64,000 bases of DNA from Betaproteobacteria bacterium (GCA_027492485.1 JAPUER010000066.1:1-64000), one strand, 5' to 3'; counted from the first letter of the stretch, positions 38,588 through 47,916 are shown. Program-made: numbers and translations. The notes: generated from the letters alone by a model not told the origin.

Positions 38588-39733
38588 TCACCAGGGCATG
38601 AAAATGCGGGGTGGTTTCACGTAGTAGCGAGGCACGGGTGGTTTGGTGGGATCATAGGCCAACAGTGCCAAACCCTGGCCTGACTCGATCAATTGTCGCA
38701 AGTACGGGGCCAGCGCATCGTACCTGGCCGCTTCTTCAGCGGTCCACTGGTATTTGCGGTAGTACGCTTCAAGCGAAGCCACATCGCATCGCGCCTCCGT
38801 CGCGCAGGCATTGAGCACTGTTGGGTTGTCCGAACCGCAGCGACCTCCATAGTCGCAGGCGACCATCGCCCACGTTCCGACAGGAAGTGTCGATAGCGCG
38901 TCGCCGGTAGCTGACAGAGCTACGTAATTCGTCTGCCCGCTTTGTTGCAGCATCATCCCAAAGTTCACGATTGCCGACGGATCTTTGGCGGACATACCAC
39001 CCACCAAGGCGTCCAAAGTCTCGCGGTTCCAGGCCACCGGAGCCATGGTCTGATTCGACGCCAATGCCTTCGACTCCGGCACCATCGGATCGGGCGCAAA
39101 AGTGCCCTCGAATTTCGACCAAGTTAGGCGAGCCTTCGCACGGGCATCCCCGGCTTCGTCGGCTGCTAGCCAGAGTGTACGAATAGCTTCAGCATCGATC
39201 ACTGGCATTGCCTGGCAATAGTTGCGGAGGCGTCTGTGATGCCGAGTTACGCGCGCGCGTTGCTGATCGATGGGTTGTGTGCTATCGCTTGGATCGACTA
39301 TCGGCGCTGCGTCAGCGGGTAACGATCGAGCGTTGACTGCCATCGGGCTGGAACACAACTCATTCAGAAAGGCCGCGAAATAGCCTTTATCCCGAGGATT
39401 GATTCGTGTACTTTGCGCAATAGCACGTAACGCGCCATCCGCCGTGGCAGCTTCGTAAAGCGTTCGATACGCCTGCGAGAGCGAATCGTTGACGGTGGCG
39501 CGAGCGGTTCCAGCAGGGCTCATTAAGGACGATGGCTGGCCCGCGATACTTGACCTTGACAAACCTGCTGCCGACGAACGGCCGGCGGTCCGCTCCATGG
39601 CTGACGGTATCGATTCAGCACTGGCTGACGGCGATAGGTCTGCTTTGCGATAGCTTGACCATCCCCAAAAGGCCAGCGCAACTGCAGCAGCTAGCAAGCC
39701 TGTGCCGGCAATTCGTCGCGAGCGCATTGTCAT
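38588..39733 (-). CDS. Hypothetical single-pass membrane protein
   Basis: About 381 residues, from ATG 39733 (MTMRSRRIAG). One N-terminal hydrophobic segment (GLLAAAVALAFWGW) is followed by a Ser-rich linker and a large, presumably periplasmic, helical domain with several Cys (NYCQAM, CDYGGRCGS, CATEARC). YYRKYQWTAEEAARYDAL lies near the end. I recognise no family. Codon use is less extreme than in neighbours, and with 39855-40112 it may form a small island of acquired or fast-evolving genes. Confidence 0.6.
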   Translation of the reverse strand: MTMRSRRIAGTGLLAAAVALAFWGWSSYRKADLSPSASAESIPSAMERTAGRSSAAGLSRSSIAGQPSSLMSPAGTARATVNDSLSQAYRTLYEAATADGALRAIAQSTRINPRDKGYFAAFLNELCSSPMAVNARSLPADAAPIVDPSDSTQPIDQQRARVTRHHRRLRNYCQAMPVIDAEAIRTLWLAADEAGDARAKARLTWSKFEGTFAPDPMVPESKALASNQTMAPVAWNRETLDALVGGMSAKDPSAIVNFGMMLQQSGQTNYVALSATGDALSTLPVGTWAMVACDYGGRCGSDNPTVLNACATEARCDVASLEAYYRKYQWTAEEAARYDALAPYLRQLIESGQGLALLAYDPTKPPVPRYYVKPPRIFMPW

Positions 39734-39854
39734 CTCTAGTCCACCGAAACAGAAGAATTGCACCGGATGCTGCGGCAAGCATCTGAGTACGTCCATCCGT
39801 CACGAGTGGGGTGCGATTTCATAGTTTCAGTGGACTAGTTCCCAGATACTTGCG

Positions 39855-40112
39855 TTAGATCGGTGGCGCCATGCATTCAGGCTCTCGGCGGGGAGGGCCA
39901 AATGGCACCATTGTTAGCGAATTGACCCCGGAGCAGACCAGCGCGTAGTTCTGCGAATAGCCACCGCAACCCTGTGGAGAGCCAACGGTGACAAATCCAA
40001 TGGTGGCCCCGTTATTAGAGCCATTACATAGCCCCGCGCTCGCCGCCAGCGGTAGCATTACAAATCCTATCGACGCAGCTATTTTCATCAATGTCCGATT
40101 GAATGTAGTCAA
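39855..40112 (-). CDS. Small secreted Cys-containing protein
   Basis: About 85 residues. TTG at 40112 has AAGGGG 8-9 nt upstream, the best start in the region, although an ATG at 40088 is in frame. The product has a signal peptide (ASIGFVMLPLAASAG) followed by a short mature region of about 55 residues with four Cys (LCNG, QGCGGY, LVCSG, PECM). No family recognised. It is AT-richer than surroundings. Confidence 0.5.
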   Translation of the reverse strand: MTTFNRTLMKIAASIGFVMLPLAASAGLCNGSNNGATIGFVTVGSPQGCGGYSQNYALVCSGVNSLTMVPFGPPRREPECMAPPI

Positions 40113-40401
40113 GGTTATCCCCTTTGAAAATGACGTAGTCACAAACATGACGATGGCATTATCAAAAAAAAAAAATTGGGAACTGTCAAGCCTTGATTGG
40201 CAAGATGACTCATAAGCATGGCATCGAGCGATGGATAAGAATTAGAAAGACACGCTCCGCGACCGAGTAAGACGGACGTCACAGATTCGTCAGAACCCAC
40301 CTCGCTATTTCCCCGCCAAATTGCCAAGCAGCCAAACGGGCATGGGTCTTCTAAATGAGCATTGCAATTGATCCAGCCCAGCGTGGTGTGAAGGTAACCG
40401 A

Positions 40402-41247
40402 CTACCGCTGGCAACTCGCGCAATACACCGTCGCCCGACCGCCGTGGCGCATCAGCTTTAGCGCGCCGCCGCATTGTTTGCAGGGCTGACCGTCGCGGCC
40501 GTAGACGAAGTAGTCGAGCTGGAAGTAGCCCGGCTCGCCGCTGGCGTTGACGAAGTCGCGCAGGGTGGAGCCGCCGGCATCGATGGCCTCGGCGAGCACA
40601 GCCTTCACCTCCTGCACCAGCCGCTCATAGCGCACCAGCGAGATGCGGTTGGCGGCACGGTTGGGGTGAATGCCGGCGCGGAACAACGATTCATTGGCGT
40701 AGATGTTGCCGACGCCGACAATCAGCGTGTTGTCCATCAGCGCCTGCTTGATCGGGCCGGGGCGGCGACGCGTGTGCTCGAACAGGTACGCGCCTGTGAG
40801 CGCATCGGTCAGCGGCTCGGGGCCGAGATGGACGAGCAGCGGTTGCGCGCTGTCGGCGCCGGTGAAGACGTGCATCGAGCCGAAGCGGCGCGGATCGTTG
40901 TAGCGCAGCAGGTAGCGGCCGGACGCGGTGTCGAGCAGGAAGTCGACGTGGTCATGCATGCGCAGCGGCGCGTTGGCGCCGGCGCGCAGGGCGCGGACTA
41001 CGAAGCTGCCGGTCATGCCCAGATGCACCAGCAGCGTTGGCGAATCGCTGCCGGACAACCGCAACAGCAGGTATTTGCTGCGCCGCTCGACGCGTTCGAT
41101 GCGGCGCCCGCGCAGACGCTCGGCAAAGTCGGCGGCGACTGGCCAGCGCAAGCGCGCCTCGCGCACGATGACGTCGGCGATGCGGGCGCCCGTGAGCGTC
41201 GGCGCGAGGCCGCGGCAGACAGTTTCTACTTCGGGAAGTTCCGGCAT
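40402..41247 (-). CDS. mutM: Formamidopyrimidine-DNA glycosylase
   Basis: 281 residues. The N-terminus MPELPEVE supplies the catalytic Pro2 and Glu3. LVHLGMTGSF and RRSKYLL (Lys57 region) follow. The C-terminal zinc finger is CKQCGGALKLMRHGG...CASC. The enzyme removes 8-oxoguanine and formamidopyrimidines and nicks the strand. It diverges from the TPR gene, with a REP-like repeat between. Confidence 0.97.
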   Translation of the reverse strand: MPELPEVETVCRGLAPTLTGARIADVIVREARLRWPVAADFAERLRGRRIERVERRSKYLLLRLSGSDSPTLLVHLGMTGSFVVRALRAGANAPLRMHDHVDFLLDTASGRYLLRYNDPRRFGSMHVFTGADSAQPLLVHLGPEPLTDALTGAYLFEHTRRRPGPIKQALMDNTLIVGVGNIYANESLFRAGIHPNRAANRISLVRYERLVQEVKAVLAEAIDAGGSTLRDFVNASGEPGYFQLDYFVYGRDGQPCKQCGGALKLMRHGGRATVYCASCQR

Positions 41248-41311
41248 AACGCTAGTAGTTTAGGCGCGGCGTTCTGTTGTTGACGTTTCCATAATTCGCG
41301 ACGTCCCTCCC

Positions 41312-41415
41312 CGTTCGCCCTGAGCATAGCGAAGGGTTTGAACCATCATCTATCGGACCCTTCGCTACGCTCAGGGCGAACGGTTGCCTTTGTCGGCAAC
41401 TCGGGAAAACTCAAC
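41312..41415. repeat. REP-like palindromic repeat, copy 2
   Basis: CGCCCTGAGCATAGCGAAGG and its inverse CCTTCGCTACGCTCAGGGCG form a hairpin of about 25-bp arms. A tail GTCGGCAACTCGGGAAAACT follows. It matches copy 1 (1047-1150) through both palindrome and tail. It ends 15 nt before the TPR start codon. Confidence 0.88.
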
Positions 41416-41429
41416 AGGTGCCGGGGTGT

Positions 41430-43175
41430 ATGCTCAACGCCATGAAGTACCGTCATCTGACTCTGGCCATCGCGCTTGCCTCGACAGGTGCGGTTACTGC
41501 TTTTGCCCCGTCCGCGCAGGCGCAGATGCCGCGCCCGATGTCGTCGCAGGCGATCAACGATCGCGCGGTGGTGATGGGAATTCTCGCGGCCGAGTTTGCG
41601 CTGCAGCAGGGCGATGTCGCCAGTGCCGCCGCGACTTACTACGAAGTGGCGAAGCGCACGCAGGACGCCAAGGTGGCCGAGCGGGCCGTCGATCTGCTGG
41701 TGCGTACCCGCCGCGTGGACGACGCCAAGGAGATCGCGGCGCTCTGGCAGGAAGCCGACCCGGAAGCGATCCGGCCGCTGCAGATCGCGCTGGCACTGGC
41801 GCTGACCAGTCAGGACGAGGCGCGCGCGCAGCAGGCAGTGGCCCGTGTCGTTGCCTTGCCGGAGGCCACCCGCGCCGAGGCGGTGATGGACGTGGCGCGG
41901 CAACTTGCGCAGTATCGCGATCGCGACGCCGCGGTGAAACTGGCCACGGTGTTCACCGAGCGCCTGCCGAAACTGCCGGAATCGTTTTATGCATTGGCCG
42001 TGGCCAGCACGGGCAACAACAATGCACGCATCAACGATGCGATGCTCGCGATCGACCGCGCGCTGGCGCTGAAGCCCGAGTGGCCGCAGGCGGTGGCGGT
42101 GAAGTCCCGGCTGCTGCTGGCGCGTTCTGCCGCCGGCAAGGAGGGCGCCGGCGCCGATCGCGCGGCGGCAATGACGGTGTTGGAACGCGCGATTGCGGCA
42201 GCGCCGGACAGTCGCGAGCTGCGGGTGCTGGCCGCACGCACCGAGTTCGATCTGGAGAATTTTGCCGAGGCGCGCAAGCGCTTCCTGGCGCTGGCCGACG
42301 ACGGCAAGGAAGACGCCGAGGAGATGCGACTGGCGGCGACACTGGCGGCCTTTCAGGGCAAGGACTGGGCAACCGCCGACCGCGAGTTCAGCGAAGCGCT
42401 GGAGGCCGATCGCGGCGATCCGGCGGCCGTGCGCTATTACCTTGGCCGCATTTCGGAGGGCCAGAAACGCTGGACCGAAGCGGTCGAACGCTACGCGCAG
42501 GTGCCGCCCGGCGAGCGCTACTGGGAATCGCAGCTTCGCATCGCCGGTGCGCTGGCGCAGGACAAACAGTTGCTGCAGGCGGTCGCTCATCTGCGCGCCT
42601 TGAAGCCGGCCAGCGCGTTCGAACGCCTGAGTCGTGCCCAGACGGAATCGGCACTGTGGCGCGACGCCGGCGAAAACGGCAAGGCATTCGAGGCGCTCGA
42701 CGCGGCGCTGGCCGTGGATGCCGATGACGCCGACCTGCTCTATGAAAGCGCAATGCTCGCCGAGCGCATCGATCGCCTTGACGAGGCCGAGAAGCGCTTG
42801 CGCCGCGTGATCGCGTTGCAGCCGAAGCGTGCCCATGCCTACAACGCACTCGGCTACAGCTTTGCCGATCGCAACATCAATCTAGACGAAGCGCGCACGC
42901 TGATCGAGATGGCCCACGAACTGGCGCCGGACGACGCCGCGATTCTCGACAGCATGGGCTGGATCGCGTTCCGGCAGGGACGACTGGCCGATGCCGAGTC
43001 GTTTCTGAAACAGGCTTTCGACAAGTTTCAGGATGGCGAGATCGCGGCCCATCTCGGTGAGGTCCTGTGGTCGCTCGGTCGCAAAGACGAAGCGCGCACG
43101 GTCTGGCAGGCGCAACTGAAAGCGCAGCCGGACAGCGACATCCTGAAAAAGACGATGGCGCGTCTGGAGCGATAG
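41430..43175 (+). CDS. TPR-repeat protein, exported
   Basis: About 581 residues. The N-terminal signal peptide (LTLAIALASTGAVTAFA, cleavage near AQAQ) puts it in the periplasm or outer-membrane side. The rest is tetratricopeptide repeats (VASAAATYYEVA, AYNALGYSFADRNINLDEA and AILDSMGWIAFRQGRLADAE are clear units). In betaproteobacteria a TPR protein of this type regularly precedes lolB-ispE, but its function is unknown. ATG 41442 is an alternative start. lolB begins immediately after its stop. Confidence 0.9.
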   Translation: MLNAMKYRHLTLAIALASTGAVTAFAPSAQAQMPRPMSSQAINDRAVVMGILAAEFALQQGDVASAAATYYEVAKRTQDAKVAERAVDLLVRTRRVDDAKEIAALWQEADPEAIRPLQIALALALTSQDEARAQQAVARVVALPEATRAEAVMDVARQLAQYRDRDAAVKLATVFTERLPKLPESFYALAVASTGNNNARINDAMLAIDRALALKPEWPQAVAVKSRLLLARSAAGKEGAGADRAAAMTVLERAIAAAPDSRELRVLAARTEFDLENFAEARKRFLALADDGKEDAEEMRLAATLAAFQGKDWATADREFSEALEADRGDPAAVRYYLGRISEGQKRWTEAVERYAQVPPGERYWESQLRIAGALAQDKQLLQAVAHLRALKPASAFERLSRAQTESALWRDAGENGKAFEALDAALAVDADDADLLYESAMLAERIDRLDEAEKRLRRVIALQPKRAHAYNALGYSFADRNINLDEARTLIEMAHELAPDDAAILDSMGWIAFRQGRLADAESFLKQAFDKFQDGEIAAHLGEVLWSLGRKDEARTVWQAQLKAQPDSDILKKTMARLER

Positions 43176-43808
43176 GTGGCGGTCCGTTGCGGTGGCGCTG
43201 CGCACCGTGCCCATGTGGCTGTGCGCCCGTTGCTGGTCGCTGTCGCTTTGCTGCTGTCCGGCTGTGCCGGTGTCGCCCCATTGCAGTCAACGCCGGCCGC
43301 TGCGCCGGCACCGATGGCGACGATGGCGCCGCGTGCGCAGTTCTCGATGGCCGGACGATTCAGCGCGAAGGGCGAGCGCGAGCAGGTGAGCGGACAATTC
43401 CGCTACACCGAGGCGCCGGGGCGGCGCACGCTGAGCCTGTTTTCGCCGCTCGGCACGGCGCTGGCGGAGGTGGTGGCGGAGGGCGGCGTGGTGACGCTGA
43501 CCGACGCCAACGGCGGCCGCCAGGTTGCAGCCAGCGTGGTGGAGCTGTTGCGTCCGACGATCGACCTGCCGGTTCAGGACACGGCACTGTCATCCTGGCT
43601 GCAGGGCTTGCCGTCGACGACCGAAGCGGTGACCGGCGTCGAGCGCGATGCGGCAGGCTGGCCGCGGCGATTCCTGCAAGCGGGTTGGGACATCGAAATT
43701 GGCGAGCGGCTGCGCGACTCCGGTGCGCCCCGCCGCATGCGCTGGAGCTTTCCGGCGCAGCCCGATGTTGAAGTGCGCTGGCTGATCGACGAGTGGGCCT
43801 CGCCGTGA
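43176..43808 (+). CDS. lolB: Outer-membrane lipoprotein insertion protein
   Basis: 210 residues from GTG 43176. The lipobox LLLSGC has Cys30. The rest fits LolB: QFSMAGRFSAKGEREQVSG, SLFSPLGTALAEV and MRWSFPAQPDVEVRWLIDEW. LolB receives lipoproteins from LolA and inserts them into the outer membrane. The start abuts the TPR stop and the end overlaps ispE by GTGA, so the three are one translational unit. Confidence 0.9.
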   Translation: MAVRCGGAAHRAHVAVRPLLVAVALLLSGCAGVAPLQSTPAAAPAPMATMAPRAQFSMAGRFSAKGEREQVSGQFRYTEAPGRRTLSLFSPLGTALAEVVAEGGVVTLTDANGGRQVAASVVELLRPTIDLPVQDTALSSWLQGLPSTTEAVTGVERDAAGWPRRFLQAGWDIEIGERLRDSGAPRRMRWSFPAQPDVEVRWLIDEWASP

Positions 43809-44674
43809 ATGCGCGTTCGCTGCGCCTGCCGGCGCCGGCCAAGCTGAACCTGTTCCTGCATGTGACGGGCCGGCGGGCCGACGGTTATCACCTGCTCGAA
43901 AGCGTGTTTGTGCCGATCGATCTGGCCGACACGGTGACCTTGGCCTGCCGCGATGACGGCGCCATTCGCCTCGTCGACGCGCCGCCGGGGCTGGACGAAC
44001 GGACCGAGCTGTGCTGCCGCGCGGCGCGGGCGCTGCGCGATGCAACCGGCTGCAAGCCGGGCGTGGACATCCGCGTGCAGAAGCGCATTCCGCAGGGTGC
44101 CGGCCTTGGCGGCGGCAGCTCGGACGCGGCAACCACATTGCTCGGGCTCAACCAACTGTGGGCCCTGCACCAATCGCGGGAGGCTCTGCAGCAGGTGGCG
44201 ATGGGCATCGGTGCCGATGTGCCGTTCTTTGTCTTTGGTCGGCCGGCGCTGGTGCGTGGCATAGGTGAGCGCCTACTCGCGGTAACGGCGCCGGCGACTG
44301 ACTATGTGCTGGCCTTTCCGGCGGTTGGCGTGGCGACGGCCAGCGTCTTTTCCGATTCGGCACTGCGCCGCGATACACCCGCCAACCCGACAGCCGTATT
44401 CACGCTGGACCACGGTCACAACGACTTGCAACCGGTGGCGGAGCGGCTGGAGCCCGCCATCGCCGCGCTGCGGGCGGCGCTGGCCGGCTTGTGTCCGGCC
44501 GGTACCGAGCCGCGCATGACAGGCTCCGGCGCCTGTGTGTTTGCGCGGGCTGGCGATCGCGGCGCCGCCGGCGAAATGGCGCAACGCCTCCGGCAATCGG
44601 GTTGGCAGGCATGGGCCGTTCGCACCGTGGCGCATCATCCGCTACTTTCGATGGCCGATAGTGCTATAATTTAA
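43805..44674 (+). CDS. ispE: 4-diphosphocytidyl-2-C-methyl-D-erythritol kinase
   Basis: 289 residues. LPAPAKLNLFLHVTGRRADGYH at the start, the GHMP ATP loop IPQGAGLGGGSSDAATTL, and MTGSGACVFA at the end are diagnostic. It phosphorylates CDP-methylerythritol in the MEP isoprenoid pathway. GTG 43805 overlaps the lolB stop (GTGA). tRNA-Gln and prs follow, the usual betaproteobacterial order. Confidence 0.96.
   Translation: MNARSLRLPAPAKLNLFLHVTGRRADGYHLLESVFVPIDLADTVTLACRDDGAIRLVDAPPGLDERTELCCRAARALRDATGCKPGVDIRVQKRIPQGAGLGGGSSDAATTLLGLNQLWALHQSREALQQVAMGIGADVPFFVFGRPALVRGIGERLLAVTAPATDYVLAFPAVGVATASVFSDSALRRDTPANPTAVFTLDHGHNDLQPVAERLEPAIAALRAALAGLCPAGTEPRMTGSGACVFARAGDRGAAGEMAQRLRQSGWQAWAVRTVAHHPLLSMADSAII
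44643..44670 (+). promoter_or_regulatory. Likely promoter for tRNA-Gln and prs
   Basis: A consensus -10, TATAAT (44665-44670), overlaps the ispE end. A weak -35, TACTTT (44643-44648), lies 16 bp upstream. It precedes the tRNA by about 60 bp. Confidence 0.6.
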
Positions 44675-44692
44675 GGCTTCCTGTGATTGATT

Positions 44693-44710
44693 GGTAAGGC
44701 AAACCTTACC
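44693..44710 (+). other. Small hairpin upstream of tRNA-Gln
   Basis: GGTAAGG and CCTTACC pair perfectly around CAAA. No T-run follows, so it is not a classical terminator. It may be a processing site between promoter and tRNA. Confidence 0.4.
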
Positions 44711-44729
44711 GGGAATCGCCGGAAAGTGT

Positions 44730-44806
44730 AGGGGAGTCGCCAAGTCGGTTAAGGCATCGGATTTTGATTCCGACATTCGAGGGTTCGATTCCTTCCTCCC
44801 CTGCCA
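44730..44806 (+). tRNA. tRNA-Gln (anticodon TTG)
   Basis: The acceptor stem AGGGGAG pairs with CTCCCCT. The anticodon loop is TTTTGAT, with TTG anticodon. The T arm contains GGTTCGATTCC. The CCA end is encoded (44804-44806). It reads Gln CAA and, with modification, CAG codons. Size is 77 nt with CCA. The location between ispE and prs is typical. Confidence 0.95.
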
Positions 44807-44815
44807 CCAACAGCT

Positions 44816-44856
44816 AAAGCGGTCTTTGAGCACACCTCCAAGGCCGCTTTTTTTTC
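44816..44856 (+). terminator. Rho-independent terminator after tRNA-Gln
   Basis: AAAGCGGTCTT pairs with AAGGCCGCTTT (one G-T wobble) and is followed by a run of T. It lies 10 nt after the tRNA and ahead of prs, so prs probably has its own promoter or receives readthrough. Confidence 0.85.
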
Positions 44857-44948
44857 AGTAGCGCCAGCGGCGCCGATTCCGGCAATCCCGGATCGTCTCG
44901 CCGCCGGCAATCCGGCCGCCCCATAACGAGATCGCAGACAGGCCCGCC

Positions 44949-45911
44949 ATGAGTTTCCACGACATGATGGTCTTCACCGGCAACGCCAACGCCAGGCTTG
45001 CCCATTCCGTCGTCGAACACCTCGGTATGCGACTGGGCAAGGCGCAGGTTGGCCGCTTCTCCGATGGCGAAGTCAACGTCGAAATTCTCGAAAACGTCCG
45101 CGGTCGCGACGTCTTCGTGCTGCAATCGACCTGTGCGCCGACCAACGACAACCTGATGGAACTGGTGATCATGGTGGACGCGCTGAAACGCGCTTCCGCC
45201 GGCCGCATCACCGCCGCCATGCCGTACTTCGGCTATGCCCGCCAGGACCGCCGTCCGCGCTCGGCCCGGGTGGCGATCTCCGCCAAGGTGGTGGCCGACA
45301 TGCTGACAGCGGTCGGCGTCGATCGCGTGCTGACGATGGATCTGCACGCCGACCAGATCCAGGGCTTCTTCAACATCCCGGTCGACAACATCTACGCCAC
45401 GCCGATTCTGCTGGCCGACATCTGGAAGCAGAAATACGACAACCTGCTGGTGGTGTCCCCGGACGTCGGTGGCGTGGTGCGTGCCCGCGCGGTGGCAAAA
45501 CGCCTCGACACCGATCTGGCGATCATCGACAAGCGTCGCCCGAAGGCCAACGTGTCGGAAGTGATGAACATCATCGGCGACGTGCGCGGTCGCACCTGCC
45601 TGATCATGGACGACATCGTCGATACCGCCAACACGTTGTGCAAGGCGGCGCAGGCACTGAAGGACAACGGTGCGGTGAAGGTCATTGCCTACTGCACGCA
45701 CGCAGTTCTGTCGGGTGAGGCGGTAAACCGCATCGCTGGCCCGTCGCTCGATTCGCTGGTGGTCACCGACACCATCCCGCTGGCGAAAGAGGCCGAAGTG
45801 CTGGCCGCGAATGGCGGCAAGATCCGGCAGATTTCCAGTGCGCAGTTAATCGCCGAGACGATGCAGCGCATCAGCAACGAGGACAGCGTTTCGTCGCTGT
45901 TTACGGAGTAG
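44949..45911 (+). CDS. prs: Ribose-phosphate pyrophosphokinase
   Basis: 320 residues. [13 protein letters not shown], the ATP-binding GYARQDRR, the metal-binding [11 protein letters not shown] and the PRPP loop [12 protein letters not shown] are all present. It makes PRPP for nucleotide, histidine and tryptophan synthesis. A palindromic-repeat pair lies between it and rplY. Confidence 0.98.
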   Translation: MSFHDMMVFTGNANARLAHSVVEHLGMRLGKAQVGRFSDGEVNVEILENVRGRDVFVLQSTCAPTNDNLMELVIMVDALKRASAGRITAAMPYFGYARQDRRPRSARVAISAKVVADMLTAVGVDRVLTMDLHADQIQGFFNIPVDNIYATPILLADIWKQKYDNLLVVSPDVGGVVRARAVAKRLDTDLAIIDKRRPKANVSEVMNIIGDVRGRTCLIMDDIVDTANTLCKAAQALKDNGAVKVIAYCTHAVLSGEAVNRIAGPSLDSLVVTDTIPLAKEAEVLAANGGKIRQISSAQLIAETMQRISNEDSVSSLFTE

Positions 45912-45919
45912 TTATTTTC

Positions 45920-46024
45920 CCTCCCCCGGAGGGGGAGGGCCAGGGTGGGGGCAGACTGCATCGCAATAAGTGATGCACCATGCAACGTATCCCCCTCCCC
46001 AACCCTCCCCCGCTGGGGGAGGGA
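45920..46024. repeat. Gene-less pair of DUF559-type palindromes
   Basis: The left copy has arms CCCTCCCCC/GGGGGAGGG (45920-45940) then CCAGGGTGGGGGCAG. The right copy (45991-46024) begins CCCCCTCCCCAACC and has the same arms, in inverse orientation. A spacer of about 35 bp with no gene separates them. The orientation matches the repeats flanking the DUF559 gene at 5296-5857. Confidence 0.88.
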
Positions 46025-46122
46025 GCATGTTTTTCCCGCTTGCAATGAAGCAAACGGGCTTTTGACGTCACCCTGGTCGCGGGGTCGCGACAAAACCTAC
46101 AACCAAAACTGGAGTAACAGAA

Positions 46123-46803
46123 ATGGCAACCGAATTCACCGCGTTCGCGCGGACAGCGCAAGGCAGTAGTGCGAGCCGCCGCCTGCGCAACACGGCCAAA
46201 GTGCCGGGCATCGTCTATGGTGGCGAAGCCAAGCCCGATCTGATCGAGCTCGACCACAACGCGCTGTGGCATGCCCTCAAGAAAGAGGATTTTCACAGTT
46301 CGATCCTGACCATGACGCTCGGCAGCGCCAAGGCCCAGGTGCTGCTGCGCGATGTGCAGTATCACCCGTTCAAGCAATTGATCCAGCACATCGACTTCCA
46401 GCGTGTTGACGCGAACAAGAAGCTGCACATGAAGGTGCCGGTGCACTTCGTCAATCAGGAAATTTCGCCCGCGGTCAAGCTTTCAGCCGCGATCGTCAAC
46501 CATGTGTTGAACGAAGTCGAAGTCGTCTGTCTGCCGAAAGATCTGCCGCGCTTCATCGAAGTGGATCTCAAGGATTTGAAGTCCGGCGAGTCGATCCACG
46601 CTGTGGACGTCAAACTGCCGGACGGCGTGAGCCTGGTGTTCCACGGTCGCAACAAGGATGCAGTGTTTGCCACCGCATCGGTCGTTGCCGAAGAAGCTGC
46701 CGTTGAAGGTGCACCGGCTGCTGCGGCTGAAGTTGCTGCCTCGAAGCAGAAGGCACCTGCCGCCGCTGCTGCGGCTCCGGCGAAAGACGCGAAGAAGAAG
46801 TAA
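46123..46803 (+). CDS. rplY: 50S ribosomal protein L25/general stress protein Ctc
   Basis: 226 residues, the long (TL5/Ctc) form. The N-terminal 5S-rRNA-binding domain (residues 1-95) includes KVPGIVYGG. The C-terminal beta domain contains [13 protein letters not shown] and [12 protein letters not shown]. An Ala/Lys-rich tail follows. CTGGAG lies upstream of ATG 46123. Normally pth follows in betaproteobacteria; here the operon ends at a terminator. Confidence 0.96.
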   Translation: MATEFTAFARTAQGSSASRRLRNTAKVPGIVYGGEAKPDLIELDHNALWHALKKEDFHSSILTMTLGSAKAQVLLRDVQYHPFKQLIQHIDFQRVDANKKLHMKVPVHFVNQEISPAVKLSAAIVNHVLNEVEVVCLPKDLPRFIEVDLKDLKSGESIHAVDVKLPDGVSLVFHGRNKDAVFATASVVAEEAAVEGAPAAAAEVAASKQKAPAAAAAAPAKDAKKK

Positions 46804-46844
46804 TCGCGCTGTCGGTTGTCGGGCGCAAGCCTGGCAAATCAAGC

Positions 46845-46874
46845 AAAAAGGCCCGCAACTGCGGGCCTTTTTTT
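46845..46874. terminator. Bidirectional terminator between rplY and tas
   Basis: AAAAAGGCCCGC pairs with GCGGGCCTTTTT around a 4-nt loop, with A-runs and T-runs on either side. It serves the convergent rplY and aldo/keto reductase genes. Confidence 0.9.
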
Positions 46875-47916
46875 ATGCGGTGGGATGCAGATAGCGGTTG
46901 CCGATGGCGTCGACCTCCGCAATCAACTCCGGCGGCAATTTGGTCTGGTAAGACCTCAGTACCTGTTCAAGCTGGGCGACCGATGTGCCGCCAATAATCA
47001 GGCTGCCGACAAACCAGCGTGTCGCGGCAAACGACATGGCCAGTTCGATCAGCGACATCCCGTGCTTGCGGGCGAGGGCGGCGTACTCCTCGGTGGCGAC
47101 GTGCGCCAACGGACGGCGATAGCGTCCGCCCATCGTCTCGCCGAACTTCTGGAAGCGCGAGCCGGCGGGTAGCGCCCCGTTGAGGTACTTGCCGGTCAGC
47201 ATGCCCATGCCCAGCACGCTGTAGGCCAGGAGCGGCACCTGCTCACGATAGCTCACCTCGGCCAGATCGCCCTCGAAGCTGCGGTTCAGCAAGCAGTACG
47301 GGTTCTGGATCGAGGCGGGTTTCGGTGCGCCCAGTTGTTCCGCCGCGCGGCAGAACATCGTGGTGCCCCAGGCGGTTTCGTTCGACAGGCCATAACCGCC
47401 GATCTTGCCCTGCCGGATCAATGTCTGCATGGCTTCGACCTGTTCCACGATTGGTATCGTCGGCCGTTCCTTGCCGCTGTCGAAGCGCCAGCTACCAAAG
47501 GCCGCGACGTTGCGGTCGGGCCAGTGGATCTGGTAGAGGTCGATGAAGTCCGTTTGCAGCCTGCGCAGCGAACCCTCGCAGGCGTCGATGATGTTGGCCT
47601 TGGTCAGCGCCGTTGCGCCATTGCGAATCCAGTCGCGGCGGCCGGGCCCCGCGATTTTGGTGGCGAGAAGAACCTTGCGCCGGTTGCCGGCCTTGCCCAG
47701 CCAGTTGCCAAGAATCAGTTCGGTACGCATGCCAGTTTCGGCGCACGGCGGCACCGGATACATCTCGGCGGTATCGACAAAATTGATGTCGTTGTTGACT
47801 GCCCACTCAAGCTGGGCGTGTGCCTCGGCTTCGCCGTTCTGCTCGCCCCAGGTCATGGTGCCGAGCGAAAGGACGGAGACATCGAGATTGGCGTGAAATA
47901 GCGGGCGGCGTTCCAT
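46873..47916 (-). CDS. tas: Aldo/keto reductase, Tas-like
   Basis: 347 residues. The catalytic tetrad is visible: Asp in NFVDTAEMY (with Tyr), Lys in LLATKIAG, and His in YQIHWPDRNV. LGTMTWGEQNGEAEAHAQL is the Tas N-terminus. NADPH-dependent reductase of unspecified carbonyls; in E. coli Tas suppresses a tyrosine auxotrophy, but the role here is unknown. It lies 55 nt after gshA on the same strand. Confidence 0.92.
   Translation of the reverse strand: MERRPLFHANLDVSVLSLGTMTWGEQNGEAEAHAQLEWAVNNDINFVDTAEMYPVPPCAETGMRTELILGNWLGKAGNRRKVLLATKIAGPGRRDWIRNGATALTKANIIDACEGSLRRLQTDFIDLYQIHWPDRNVAAFGSWRFDSGKERPTIPIVEQVEAMQTLIRQGKIGGYGLSNETAWGTTMFCRAAEQLGAPKPASIQNPYCLLNRSFEGDLAEVSYREQVPLLAYSVLGMGMLTGKYLNGALPAGSRFQKFGETMGGRYRRPLAHVATEEYAALARKHGMSLIELAMSFAATRWFVGSLIIGGTSVAQLEQVLRSYQTKLPPELIAEVDAIGNRYLHPTA

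Noticed and set aside
40139..40474. 111-codon minus-strand frame overlapping the mutM end
   Set aside because: No ribosome-binding site, overlaps mutM in another frame, and its C-terminal FFF is just a poly-T tract. The 289-bp gap appears non-coding.
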